Assembly: GCF_000189635.1 (NCBI RefSeq)
Contig: NW_002476412.1
Location: forward strand, 124,001 to 188,000
Origin: Tetrahymena thermophila SB210
Taxonomy: Eukaryota; Ciliophora; Oligohymenophorea; Hymenostomatida; Tetrahymenidae
DNA length: 64,000 bases
Direction: 5' to 3'
Positions within the stretch are counted from its first letter, which is position 1; each line of letters starts with the position of its first letter. The notes under the pieces are model-generated. The model saw only the letters and a program-made list of their open reading frames with translations, had not been told where the DNA came from and searched no databases. Positions 33,952 through 47,399 of this stretch are shown piece by piece. The position numbers were made by a program, and so were the translations under genes.

Positions 33952-36900
33952 ATGTCATTATTTGAGTGTTGCTCATCCAAATCGAAACCTGCTAGTAGCA
34001 ATTATAATGATTCTAAATTAGGATAGAGTTCTACTACCAAATCTTAGAAAAGGAGACCTCGTGGTTCGCAGTTTAAAAATTATTTATGCTGTAATCAATT
34101 TGGAATTATTTTATTTAATTACTTTCAAATGTTATATTGTTGCAATTTAAACTTAACCCAATAAAAATTTCGCTAGCTTGAAGCGAGGAATTTAAACATA
34201 ATTTTACAGAAATAATTCTAATTTATTTAATTTACCTTTAAAAAAGCCGAAGTAGAAGTGCTAGTGTAGGAACAAGACTTTGAAAGTATTCTCAAAGAGC
34301 TGCTTTACAATTACTCTACTTATAAAAAAGATATAGCAATTAAGATTCTTAACTTTCATGGAAATTTTAAGATCGATTTGTGGTTTAGTTTAGAGCAGGT
34401 AATGAGAGAATTGAATAACATTACGACAATCACATTTTAGAATTGCAAATTGACTAAAGAACACTTGAAAGTTCTCAAAGGATAAATTTTATTTCATAGC
34501 AAGTGTCTTCGTATTGTCTTTTCTTTTAATAATTTGAGTGATCTTGAAATGGATTACTTTATATTTGGTAATAGTGAAGTTATACGTAAGAGAATTTAGG
34601 ATGGTTATCTGTATCTCTATATAGTTAATAACTATGGTGTATTCAAAGAATAATTTATTTAAAAAATATAAACCAAACTGAGTGATTGTGTTCTAGTTTA
34701 TCAAGACTAAGGACTGATATAATTCAATATAAATGGTAAAGATGACATGGAATATAATAGCCATTAGTTTTTTCGTCTGAGCTGCATGAAGTGTATAAGA
34801 CAATCTATTCATTAATTTGCAGACGAAAATATCGTCTCAGATAATAAAATAAGTCCTAAAAAATAGAAATCTCATTTTTCAAATGGAGTTACAAATTAAA
34901 ATTAATATGGAGATTTTTTAAAATAGCTAGAAGATGAGTAAGAATCATAAGAAAATAATGACGAATAAGATGATAATCCACAAAGATGTTTAGAAGCAAT
35001 ACTAGACAGTCTTCTTCCATCAGATCAGCTAAATCCAGTTGAAAAATTAGATTTGGGATATTTATTCATAAGAAATACGAATTTATTGAAAAAACTCTGG
35101 ACAGAAATAGCTTCTTGTTCTTCCATAAGACTGTTATACTTGCATCATTTAGAAGATTACATTATTGACAGTCTTGCACTCAATATTTCCAAAAGAAAAA
35201 TTCACGTTTAAAAAGTAGAATTTACTCAATCAAAAATTAAACCTGAATCATTTAGACATATAATGAAAAATATATCAGCAGAAAAATTAGTACTAGCTGA
35301 TTGTGGTTTAACAAATGAACATTTTGAAGATATGGAGATAGTACTTAAATCAAATAAAAGGCTCCTTCGTTACCTCAAGTATTTATTTATTTATAATTTT
35401 ATTTTTTAATATTGTTAAAGCCAAGCAAATTTATTTTAAAACATTTTCAATTTATAATGAAATTTAATTTTTAAAACAAAATTGTTTATTGAATTAAAAA
35501 AATATTGATAAAGAAAATGAATGAAATTTTTTAATGAATATACTAAAATGATTTCATTAAAATTCAAAAAAAACTATCTCATTCAAATAAAAATGATATT
35601 AATAATTATTTTTACTGACACCTTTAATCACATTACTTATAAATTTATTTTTATTAATAAAATTATTAAATTATTCAGCAAATTTACTGAATTAAATTTA
35701 TAAATATTAATTTCTGAAGAAATAGCATAAAAAGAATTAATTTAAGGTTTATTTTTTTATTGGATTTGAACAGAGTTTGCATAAAAAAGGATTAAATAAT
35801 AAATAAATATATTTTGTTAAGTTATTAATTATTAATTTATATTAGACATTTTGATATTTTTTAACTCTCCCTTTCAAATAAAAATATAACCAACAATTAT
35901 TTTTACTGACACCTTTAATCACATTACTTATAAATTTATTTTTATTAATAAAATTATTAAATTATTCAGCAAATTTACTAAATTAAACTTATAATAATAA
36001 ATTTCTAAAGAAATACCATAAAAAGAATTATTTAAGGTTTATTTTTTTATTGAATTTGAACAGAGTTTGCATAAAAAAGGATTAAATAATAAATAAATAT
36101 ATTTTTTTAAGTTATTAATTATCAATTTATATTAGACATTATGATATTTTTTAACTCTCTTTCAAATAAAAATATAATCAATAATTATTTTTACTGACAC
36201 CTTTAATCACATTACTTATAAATTTATTTTTATCAATAAAATTATTCAGCAAATTTACTGAATTAAATTTATAAATATAAATTTCAGAAGAAATAGCAAA
36301 AAAGAATTAATTTAAGCTTTATTTTTTTGTTGGATTTGAATATAATTTGCTAATAATGAGATAAAATAATAAATAAATAAATATATTTTGTTAAGTTATT
36401 AATTATCAATTTAAATTAGACATTTTGATATTTCTAAAAACGCTGGTGTTGGGAAAGAGGGAATGAAACACTTTGGTGAATATCTTAAAAAATTTGAAAA
36501 TTTGAAAATCTTAATTATGAACAATTGCGAATTAAATGATGATAAAATATCTAAATTGACACTAGAATCCAACGAAGTTAATTAGAATGAATAAATTTAT
36601 AATTTATTTAAATGCTTAGAAATTTTAGATATAAAAGGAAATAAGGATATTACTCCAGTGGGATATAATAAGTTATTTAAATGGTTAAATAAGTTTTAAA
36701 AATTTTAAAGTATTGATTTGTAAGACAATAAAATAAACTCAGCCATTTTAAATGAATTTGCATTGTAGCATTAATTCTTTTTAAAAATAAAAAAAATTGA
36801 TTTATCAAAAAACTCTGACTTTGACGGACAGTCTTTAGAAAAATTTATTGAAATGCTCTCTGAAAGCAACACTTTAACTCGTCTTTCTTTGGAGGACTGC

Positions 36901-39900
36901 TAATTAAGCGATGATATTGTTATAAATATATCTTAATTGCTCCTTAATATTAAGTCTAATGTTCAATAATCACTTAAGTTGCTAAATATCTCCAATAATA
37001 ATTTTTCTAGATAAGACTCTCACTTTATGCTTGCATCATTTTTAATGAAGTGCTCAAAACTTAAATACTTAAATTTATCTAATGTTAATATTAATAATGA
37101 GAATTATGAAAGTTTGGGGAATCTTCTTGATTGTAATATGAATTTCTTACAAAATTTAAAAGAATTAAACATTTCAAATAATACTGAAATTTCTGATGAT
37201 GGCTGGGATTTGATTTTTAGTAAATTAAAAGATTATGAAAATCTAAGAAAGTTAGATTTAAGCAAATGCCAGTTAGGACCTCGTGTTTGTAAAAAAATGT
37301 ATGCTCAATTTGGTAAATCTTGCAGTCTTTATAAGTCTATTACTCATTTAAATATTTCTTAAAATTTTGAAATCAAAGAAGGATGGGAATTCTTAGCTTA
37401 GTGTATTCGTTACTTTGACAGACTAAATATTCTTGACCTGTCAGAAACAATATATTCAGATAAAGATTTAAAGTTTATGGAAAATGCTTTTTAGCCAACT
37501 ATGATGGTATTGAAATCTCCTTCTAACAGAAATGATGTAGCGAAATCTCCTACTAACAGAAACGATGCATGGAAATCTCCTACTAACAGAAATCATAAAG
37601 ATTCAATTTCTTCATCAGAAGTAATTGTACAGTATCCATTAATAAAATCTCTTAAAACACTTATTTTCTCAAATAACCCTTCGCCTAAAAAGGGTTGGGA
37701 TAGCTTTTGGAAAATACTTTCATAATTTGAAAGTTTAGTTGAACTTAACATCACTTCTTGTTTCCTTCAACATGATAAAGTTAAAAATATTGTGTAACTA
37801 ACTCAAAATGCCCATTTTTTCAAAACACTTAAAATTCTTACATTGTTTGGAAATTCTTTTCTAAATCTTGTTGGCTGGATTTATTTATTTGACTGCCTAA
37901 AAAAATGTGAAAAATTAGAAAAGCTAGACTTAAGTTTTTGCTACCTGACAAACAAAAAGTTGATTGCAATATCAAAATTATTGACTAAAAGTCAGCCAAA
38001 CATAACACCAAACGCTTAGCCATAAAATAAATTAACAGAAGAATTCCTTAAAAACAGCTCTCTAAGAAACGTTATCCTAAATGGAAATGACAAAGTAAAA
38101 TATTTTTTATTCTTTAAGAAATACTCTTATAAAAAGATAAAACTGTTCAAGTAAACATCATTCACATTTTAGAATAACTTATAAAAATTTAATTTCAAAA
38201 ATTAGTTTTATCTAAAGCCTTATTTATTTATTTCTTCCTCTACAAATTCTACTTTTATAAAATAATAAAATGAAATATATTAATTAAAGTATATTTTTAA
38301 CTCAATTTTTAGCAAAAAAAGTTTTGAAAACAATTTTGGTTCATAAGCTATAGAAAAAAAATATATTGAATCTTTCTTATATTTACTTTGGGAGGAGGGA
38401 ATTTTATGATTATTTTTTGCATAGACCCCAAACATTTTATTTAATATTTTGAAAACAAAAAATTTTCATATATCAAATGGTATCTAATACCCACCTTTTT
38501 TAATCACTAATATACTAAGATTTATAAATCCAAAATAATATTGATTTTATTTTAGAAAAAATATGGTATTTTTTAATGGTAAAATTGTATTTGATTTTTA
38601 AACATTTTTTTTTGAAAAATAAATATAAAGATTGGACCTATTGGATATAAGAAATTGTTATAAGCACTAACTGGGAGAGTAATTTAAAAATAAATACAGT
38701 TTGAGAATTTAAAAAATTCTGCTAAAGCTGATAATTTGTAAGAAAGAAACTATGAAGAAATAAAAGATCACCTTTTTACCTTAAATAAACTCCCTTAAGA
38801 GTTATAAAAACTTCATTTAAATAAGAATATAAAGATGACTCCTTAAGAACTGGGCTATTTATTTAGATAAATATCTATGTTTTAAAACATAAAAGAGATA
38901 TCTCTATAACACTGCTACTTAAATGACAAAAAAATTGAATCTATTTTAATTTAACTTTAAAGAGAGGCTTCAAAACCTTTAAAGAATTCTTTGCAATCAC
39001 TTGATCTTTCTGGTAATTAAAAAATCAGTTATGTTGGCTGGCTCAAGCTATTCTAAACACTCAGTTCTTGCTTAAACTTTTAAAGAATTTATATGAGAAA
39101 CTGCAATTTGGGAGAACAATAGGTTTTTATATTTTATCTATTCTATTTTTTAATAATTAAATTAAATGCAAATTAACAAATAGATTAGGAGCATAGCAGA
39201 GGTTTTACATGAAAAAGAACATTTGTTAAAAAATTTAACAGATTTTGATTTAGGATGGAATCAAAAAATGACCTCAAAAGGTCTTTAAATGCTTTTTGAA
39301 GTTTTATCAAAATCTTATTTGTAATATTTATCTCTCTAGAATTGTTAACTTGATGATTAAAAGTTCAAACCATTGATTAATGCTCTAAAAAAATCTTAAT
39401 TATCAAAAAATTTATTTACTCTCGATCTCTCGATGAATCCTAAGATTTCTCCATTAAATTGGAAACTATTTTTCTAAAACTTAAATAATATGGAACAAAT
39501 ATCTAATTTGTACTTTTAACACAACAAACTCAATAGTGAAAGATTAACATTTTTATAGTCAGAATTAAATAACCCTAAATCTTAGGTTGGTGATAGGATA
39601 AGATGTATTGAGCTATTAGGTTCAAATAAAGTTAAAGACGTAATATGGGAGTAGTTGTTTAGAGCATTTAAAAATTGTACTTTTTTAGAGAGTCTTGGTT
39701 TGGAATTTTGCAATTTAAATGATAAAATATGCTAAGTAAATTTAAAATGATTTTTTATGTATAAATTTGAGTTATTTTTTATTTATTTTGTAAAGGTTAT
39801 GAATAGAGAATTTACTTCAGAACAAAGTCAATTGACAAATAGTCTAAGGAATTTAAGTTTGCAAGGTAATGACTTGATAAATAAAGAAGGATGGTCAAAC

Positions 39901-42900
39901 GTATTTTAAACTGTTGCTTTAATGAAAGGTTTGTAGAACTTCAATATAAGTATTTGTGAATTGACTGATGAAAAGGTGAGCAGCATTTAAGATGATATTA
40001 AAAAAGAACATCCTATAACTTTTACTTTGCAAAAGATATCATTAAGCTTTAATGCTAAAATTACTAATGAAGGGTGGGATTGCATATTTAAATGCATTTC
40101 TAACTTTAAGTAAAAATAATTATTTAGTTTAAATAAAATAATGCTAATAAATTTAATTCAAATTAGGAAACTTGAAAGCATTCACTTAACGAAATGCGGT
40201 TTGAATGATGAAATATTGTCTAGGATGATCGTTAATTTAAAGGCAAAAGATTTGGTTGGCAAAAGCTTGAAAAAGCTTATTATTAATAATAATTCAAAAA
40301 TTTAAAAGCAAGGCTATATAAACTTAATTTTCTTTTTGAAAAATGATTGCAAATCAATTAATTCTGTTAAAATAGATGAAAATGGAATCGATCAAGAAAA
40401 TTTACAGGACATTGTAACTTAAATTACAGGAAAGACAGTTAAAACTGTAAAATATTATTTTTTTTATTATTTTAATGCTAACTTTTTATTTTATAGAAAT
40501 AGAAAAAGAAATCTCTTGTAGACTTCTCAGACTAGCTCAATAGCATCAAATAAGATCAGAAAATCTAAGATATTGTTTAGGGACTGATTCAAAACATTCA
40601 ACTCAACAAATAAAATTCAAAACAGATAAATTTTATGAAAAAATTCACAATTTAAATGACAGTTAAAGATACAAAATTTTAAGTTTTAGAAGACCTACCA
40701 AAGAGTTTATCCTAGGCTGTTTACAAGCTTAACAAGTATTTTTTGGAAAGCAAGAATCTAAGAATAGAAAAAAATGCATTATAAAATGGAATTATTTACA
40801 ATTTAGGTAATTTTCCTATTGAGATGATAGGCGAACATTTCATAAAATACATAGTAGAGGATAAAAACATACTTTGTTTTACTACAAAAGGACTGAGATC
40901 CTTATCAAAAATATTTGCATATAATATGCCATAAAATGAAATAGAACCATACCCTTACAGAATGATCCTCAATTCTTACAATTTAAAGTATTTTACTAAC
41001 CACATAAAAGAAATCTATATTCTAAACAACTCCTTCGAAAGTGATGTAGAACAATTAACTTATCCTTTCCTGAAAGAAGTATATTAAAACTTCCACAATT
41101 CAGGCATAAACTAGATTCATCTTTAATACACTCTCTCTAGCAGTTTTTTGGAAAGTAAATGAACATAAATATTTTATTTGAATTGAGTTACAATTTTTTT
41201 AATAAAAAAAAGCAATTAAAAATTTTCATAAAAATTCAAAGAAAATTTGTGGATAAAAAAATTTTTTTATAACTTTTCCAAGTTTATTTTTTACTTTAGA
41301 TTTTTTAAATTAAATTTGTCTTATTTCTTTCATAATTCATAGAATAAATTTTTTTAATGTTTATGAAATGCTTGTTGTTTGAAATGTCTATGAATATTTA
41401 TTTATTTGTTTTTGTTAATTTTAAAGGTATTATGCTAGAAGGAGGTGAAAAATATTTAAACTAATTTATCTCTTTACTCCCACCCAAGAGAATAGAATTT
41501 TACTAGAAAATAACTCTGCCTTGCTGGAAATCAATTTACTCTAAACTTTATCATTCTTATGATCTTTAATATGTTAATATGAGTTATGATATTAACTCTG
41601 TTTCTAATGTAGGTATAGCATTTGCTTGGAGAGAGCATATTTACTACAATTATAAACCAACTACTTATATTGGAAGTAAGATTAAATAGCTGATTTACTA
41701 CATTTTGTCTATTTTTGTTTCAGAATCTGTAAAATATAAATACAAAAAGAGAATCTAAAAATTGAATGATAGACTGAAGAATAAGAATTCAATACTTTTC
41801 TTTTTGCTTATTCTAACATTTATTTACTATTTAGTTGCTATAGGAGCTCCTTTCTTAGTTACTTACTATGATATTGATATAAAAAGTTTAGCAGGTGATA
41901 ACAGTGATCGTGAAGTTTGTGAAAAAGGAGTTAATGTAATTGCCCTTATTATTTATTTTGCATTTGCTCTTGTCAGTGCAATAATCGAGCTGTATCTGTT
42001 TGTGTATGTGTACAAAAAGGTAGGCAAGCTATTGCCTGATCCTGTGGAGGTTAATGAGGAAGACAAAAAAAAGGTTTAATCAAAATTAGAATAAATTATA
42101 TTTAAGGCTAAGAAAATTATTAAGGGAAAGAAAAAGTTTTTGATTGGTGTGGCTTTAGTGTAGAGCTAGTTAACGAAATATCATTTATACAACGAAGCCT
42201 GTTTTGTAATAGTCTGCTTTGCTTGTGGATATATACCAATAGGTTCTCTGATGGCAAGTATAATTGCTGGTAATTTGTTAGTCAGTACCTTTAACTTCAT
42301 TAAAATAATAAAGCACATCAGACATAAAAGCTCTCGTCTGTACACAACCTCTTCTTTAAATAAATTTTATGAAATTACAACTCTTTTAGAGTGCGCTGCT
42401 TTGAGCAGTCTCTTAGATTTTGTAGCGCCTTTCAATGTGTGGATTGTTCCTAACAATTGCATAACAAGATATTTACTTCCCAATTTAGCAGGCAAATCAA
42501 TTTCTAATAAGATTTTTAAGTCTTGTATAAAATTTGTATTTGAAGATACACCTTAATTAGTTCTATCTCTAATATTCGTTATTCTAAGATCAGGTAACGA
42601 AGTTAATCAAAACGCTATAATTGCTATGATCATGAGTGCAATAAGTTTAGGTGTCTCCACATACAATTTCTTAAGTATAAGACCATCAACTATATCCCAG
42701 TTAGATTTTAACTAGCTTGTAGAAAAATAGAGCGAAACTTACATACAAAAAGCATATGATACAATTGCTATGGAGAGTAAGCAAATAGCAGAGTGGCGAA
42801 ACCACTACCTCGAAAACAAAGCAATTAGCATGGATGTAATTCCTCAAGAAACAGCTGATGCCATTTCAATGCCCTTACAAATAACATCAGAGTATAAATT

Positions 42901-42922
42901 TTTAACGAATAGAAATTGCTGA
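33952..42922 (+). CDS. Giant LRR protein with a multi-pass membrane C-terminus (XK-related-like)
   Basis: Nine exons: 33952-34090, 34247-35378, 36420-38094, 38631-39122, 39184-39735, 39796-40109, 40167-40446, 40497-41154 and 41427-42922, about 2245 residues. Residues about 350-1500 carry many irregular LRRs, for example LRKLDLSKCQLG, LQSLDLSGNQKIS and LKELNISNN. The last exon encodes about six hydrophobic segments beginning near residues 1867, 1916, 2007, 2067, 2122 and 2146. It includes the FEDTPQLVLSLIF motif, reminiscent of the ED.PQ signature of XK-related scramblase-type proteins. The topology suggests a large LRR domain anchored in a membrane. The N-terminus starts with a Cys pair and a basic segment, without a signal peptide. 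A three-fold 10-residue repeat (KSP.NRND type) sits at 37513-37600. Intron 2 is about 1 kb and internally triplicated. The exon 4 donor (GTTTTT) is weak. Confidence 0.8.
35582..36440 (+). repeat. Three tandem ~290-nt repeats covering the end of intron 2, each with a 3' splice site
   Basis: Units begin near 35582, 35873 and 36161 with TCAAATAAAAAT. They share TTTTTACTGACACCTTTAAT, a segment GGATTTGAA..AGTTTGC, and an end of the form ATTAGACATT.TGATATTT. That end is the acceptor and first bases of the following exon, so candidate acceptors recur at 35845, 36135 and 36419. Only the last leads into the long LRR exon. Confidence 0.85.
37513..37602 (+). repeat. Three-fold 30-nt in-frame repeat
   Basis: Inside exon 3 of the LRR membrane protein, three adjacent 30-nt units encode KSPSNRNDVA, KSPTNRNDAW and KSPTNRNHKD. 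The serine-proline motifs are potential proline-directed phosphorylation sites. The units differ by few bases, so the expansion is recent. Confidence 0.85.
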
Positions 42923-44060
42923 GCAAGAAGTTAACAAACAAATAATTAAAGGAAAGTGAGATCGAATAAAAGATTTATTTATCAACTGGCTAGATAAAAA
43001 AATAATCAATCTGATTTTCCATCTCTCTAATAAATAACAAACCATAAAAATAAAATCAAATTTATACAAATGAATGAATGTATTAAAAAGAAAAACTACT
43101 TTGAAAAATTTAAATGTTTTTCATACTTCAGTTTCCAAAAATAAAAAAAATGTGCACTCAAAAAACAAACATTGAAGATATTTTGCAAAATAATATTTTA
43201 AAACATATTTTATAGACCTATATATATATAAATTAAATGAAAATTAATAAATAATTGAATAATTAATTATCAATCTATATATAAATAAATAATCAATGTG
43301 AATATTTTTCAATAAATCTCCATAATTAATTAAGATGTTTTTTTGTACGATCAAGCCCTAATTTGCAATCAAATAAAAAAATCAACAAATTGAACTGTAA
43401 TACTAATTATTTTTCTATTCTCTAATTGGATTATAAATATTACAAACTATTTTCTTTCTTGTAAAAACTTGAATAACTTGGTGTTTTTTTTAATTAAATT
43501 ATTTTTTAATCCCAAGAGATTCTATTTTGATTAGTTCTTTTACCTTTTTTAATTGTGTAAACAGGAATTAAATAACTAAATAATCACCCACTTTTTTTTT
43601 AGAAATTCTTATGATAAATTACAAACCTCAAACAAAAGAAATTCCTAAATCATATTTTTTAACTCTACAGTTTTACTTATTTAGTTAGCAGTGAAATAAA
43701 TACAAACTTTTTATATCTTGGAAAATGTATGGAAATATTAGTTGTTACATTTTCAATTGTTTTATTGAGTAAGAGCTAGATTTTATTTATTTTACGGAAA
43801 GAGGGCAAGATTTTGCTTATTATCCATGTAAATTTTGTTCGAAAGAAATTTAAATTATAAATATGATTCCCCTTTTATAATAAAATTGATAAATTATAAT
43901 GAAAAACTTCAAATTTCAGTCTGGATTTGTTATTATTAAGTTTTTCCACTTGTTTTTGACTGAAAAAAATAGGAAATTTTTACTATATCAAATTAAAAAA
44001 GTAATTAAAATAATCAATTAATAGACATACACACACATTTGATTGATTTTATAATACTTT

Positions 44061-44088
44061 GGTATAATCGCTTGGCTACGATTACACC
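44061..44088. repeat. 10-bp stem hairpin
   Basis: GGTATAATCG pairs with CGATTACACC (9 of 10 pairs, one G-T or A-C type mismatch) around the loop CTTGGCTA. It is isolated in a long spacer; function unknown. Confidence 0.5.
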
Positions 44089-45205
44089 CAACTCTCTTAA
44101 ATTACGATCAAAAAAATCAATTTTCATTTCATATAATTTTTTATACTATTGTGTGAATCAAAACAGGTTTAATCTCACTTTAATTTTAAATCTTTAAAGG
44201 CAAATTGTATTCCAATTTTTAGTTCCTGTTGTACTAATTCAATTTCAAATTATAAATCCAAATTTGTGTAAAGTACAATTTTTTAATTTATTACTCTGCT
44301 TAAAGAATTTTAAAGTAAAGATTTAAGAATAAACATTGCCAAATTTTTATGTAACCAATATAGATTTAGTTTTTCATAGTCAGACTTACCTATTAAATTT
44401 AAATTCTTTTACTAAAAACCTCCGATTCTTATATTAATGATGATTAATTTAGGCAAATTTTTAGATACTTTAATAAAATAATGCAAGCAATTAATAATAG
44501 TGTAATGCTTTTAAAGCAAAAAATTTATTTTTATTAATTGAATGTCTAGTTCATTTCATTTTGTTTAGGATTAGAAGAGGTTACCAGAGTCATTTATTTA
44601 ATCACCTTAAATGCTAATTATAAAGATGATTTATTTGAGTGAGTAACAAAAACAAATACCTTAAATAATTTTTTTTAATTTCCAAATTTATCTTACAAAC
44701 TTACAATAATGAGATATGATAAACAACAGTTATCAACCTAATTTCAAATTGTAAGCAAAAATAAATCAAATGTTTCCACCTCATAAATTATAATATTAAT
44801 ATTTAAATAGCAATAATTATGCACATTTCTTCGATTTCTGAGCAAAAAATTTAAAAAAACTAAGTTAAAACTTATTAGCGATTACTCTCTATTGAGATGG
44901 CAATAAATATATCAATTTTTTTGTTATATTTTTCAAACTTACAATCAATAATTGATTAATCAAATAGTCAAATTAAAATAATTCAATAACTTGATTGATT
45001 GATCTATAAATCAAAGTATATTTCAAAGACATTTTCTTAGTTTCTTTCTTATCATAAAGTAGTATTTGGTTAATTGATTAATTTCTCTTAAGAAATTTTT
45101 ATAGAAAAATTTTATCTGACAATAAATAAATATTATTTGAGTTTAAATATTATTATTATTATTTATTTTTGAAATTAGTTTATGATATTACTTACTTACA
45201 TACTT

Positions 45206-45552
45206 TTTTATTTTAAACATGTAACATTTAAGATAATCAAACAAATGGTTAACAATATATAGAATTATATTTAGGAGACGCTTAATATATATGATGATAA
45301 TACTTTGAGTTTTTGAATTCTTTTTAGAGCTCAACAATTCAGTAAAGTATTTCAAATTAGAATTTGCCTGATTTGAAATATTTATTTTTTATTTTAAACA
45401 TTTAAGATAATAAATCAAATAATGATTAACGATTGATAGAATTATATTTAGATAACACTTTCTACGATGATAGTAATTTGAGTTTTTGAATTGTTTTTAG
45501 AGGAAAGTAAATCACAAATTCAGTAAAGTTTTTAAAAATAGAAATAACCTGA
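45206..45552. repeat. Imperfect tandem duplication, about 175-nt unit
   Basis: Two adjacent copies (about 45206-45372 and 45385-45552) share TTTTTATTTTAAACAT, TATAGAATTATATTTAG, and TTTGAGTTTTTGAATT followed by TTTTTAGAG. They have diverged by indels. The block lies in the large spacer, without coding potential. Confidence 0.7.
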
Positions 45553-46226
45553 TTTGGAATTAGTAAATTAATGATGTAGGATTATTTTTACTGATTTTTA
45601 GGTAGTAGATGATGGATATGAATTTAAGATATTGGATATGTAATGATAAGTAAACAGAATTGAAAATATTTATTAAATTGAATTATTTTTTATTCTAAAA
45701 AATTATGGTGATAATCATATTGTAATTGAGTTGGGTAATTAAAGGCAAAATTAATTTTTTATTTTACTTAGGAATCGGTGGAATGAAAGGAAACTTTATT
45801 TTTTCGCATCAATTTCATGTGATTTGGCAAATCATAAAAAGAAATTATAGTATATCGCTATTAATTTATTAATTAATAAATCTATCTTACAGATCTACAA
45901 TTTGCTTAGTGGTGAAAAAATTAAAAAAATTAAATTATTAATTTTCACTCACAAAGAAAATTAAAGGTTGATTCAAAAACTAACTAAAAAAGTAAACAGA
46001 ATAGCTACAGTTGATTTGACAAAAAGCATTGTCTTCATTGTTATATATATTTAAGTTCTTAATTATTCTTGAGAAACTTCTGCTTTGATTATAAATAAAT
46101 TAGTATTTACTTTTGTAAATCATAAAAACTCAATAAAAAGAGACTTGTTAAAATTACATTCTAGCTGAATTTACTTCCTTTTTAACTAGTAAAATCTAAC
46201 TAAATTAGTGCTCTGCAAACACTAAA

Positions 46227-47399
46227 ATGAGCAACGATTGTGAAGATGATTTTGGTTTATTTGAAATGGAAATGTAGCCTTTTGAACCTCCATCATAGGG
46301 ATTTTTTGGAGAGCTAGAAAATTTAGCTTTGTAGGAGCGAAGAAAGAAATAACAAGAAGAACTTTTGAAAGAAGAGAGGAGGAAAGCAAGTATTTTAGTT
46401 AAGAAGCCTCTCGTTGCAGTCCCAAGAAATCAGATTGAATGTGAAACCACCTTCTTTCTATATGGAGAGATTTTTGTTTCTGCTAATTATTAGGATGATT
46501 TGCAATGTATCAACGAGAGATCTCGCTTAAACCAATTTTGCAAACCCGTACTGCGCCAAGAGTATAAAAAAAGATTAAAATTGATTGAATAACAATTAGG
46601 AACTAGTTTGATTGGTCTAAACAACTACGAAGGAGTGCTTAAATTGTTGCTATCAAAAGGAGACAATTTATTATACGAAGTTGTTCATTGGCTTCAGTAG
46701 CAAAAAAATTCATTTTTAAAATACAGATAAAACTTATCAAGAATCTAAAGTGAATAAATTTAATTGGGTAAATACGAAGAATACATTTAGTTTTGCAACA
46801 AAAGATTTGAGGCCAGCCTTGAAATTTGCTATAATTTTTTAGAGCAAATAAGCCCTTGTTGCTACTACGATTTCAAAATAGGCAGAATTAATTATGAGTC
46901 TCTCAATTTTGAGATTATTAATTCAGGAGTAAGTGAATCTTTTCTTGCCCTTCTCGGCACAACAGTAGAAAGCTTTAGTTAAATTACATAAAGAAGGGGC
47001 AGAACGATTCTTTTCACAGCAAAATCAAGAATAGATATATTAATTGCTGAACTGAAAGCAATGTCCGTTGATGGGTGTTCGTGTCCAGAACCAGTTGATA
47101 TAGAAATTCTTAGTTTTGATGGATTTAAAATACCTTGCAAAGCAGTTTACAAGCACATTCACCCAAACCCACATCTGCATATACTAAAGTATGATGAAGT
47201 TCTGATTGTAAGAGAGTATGTTGTTCCAGAAAATATTATCAGCCAAATTATGTATATTCGAAATAAAAGAAGTAAGCATCCAGAACAAATTATTTATGAA
47301 GACTATACAGATTTAATTTCAGATGATTTCTAGTACTCTGTTGAAAGTTAGCTCTTCCTAGAGAAATACTATCCACATCTTGCCAAAAAATATAATTGA
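46227..47399 (+). CDS. Orphan 390-residue protein
   Basis: Single exon in which several TAG/TAA codons are read as Gln, ending KKYN then TGA. I do not recognise the family. Visible features: an acidic N-terminus rich in Phe/Met/Pro (about residues 1-30); a short Glu/Arg/Lys helix (LQERRKKQQEELLKEERRK); a mixed globular middle; and a C-terminal region with Cys and His (DGCSCPEP, VYKHIHPNPHLHI) and a DYTDLISDDF acidic end. There is no signal peptide or membrane segment. Base composition is clearly higher in GC than the flanks, and codon use looks constrained, so it is very likely a real gene. It stands alone between two long spacers. Confidence 0.82.

Larger units (their letters stand above)
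42923..46226. other. Large intergenic spacer (3.3 kb)
   Basis: The longest gene-free stretch in the window. It contains a small hairpin at 44061-44088, a duplicated segment at 45206-45552 and otherwise AT-rich unique sequence. No frame with protein-like composition was found on either strand, and no tRNA-like cloverleaf was recognised. Remnants of a decayed gene cannot be excluded. Confidence 0.5.

Noticed and set aside
35521-35703. Small plus-strand frame inside intron 2 of the LRR membrane gene
   Set aside because: Lies in the triplicated intron repeat and is not preserved in the other two repeat copies.
38095-38630. GGGAGGAGGG block in an LRR-gene intron as a possible quadruplex or extra exon
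   Set aside because: Too few G-runs for a quadruplex and no LRR-like frame around it.
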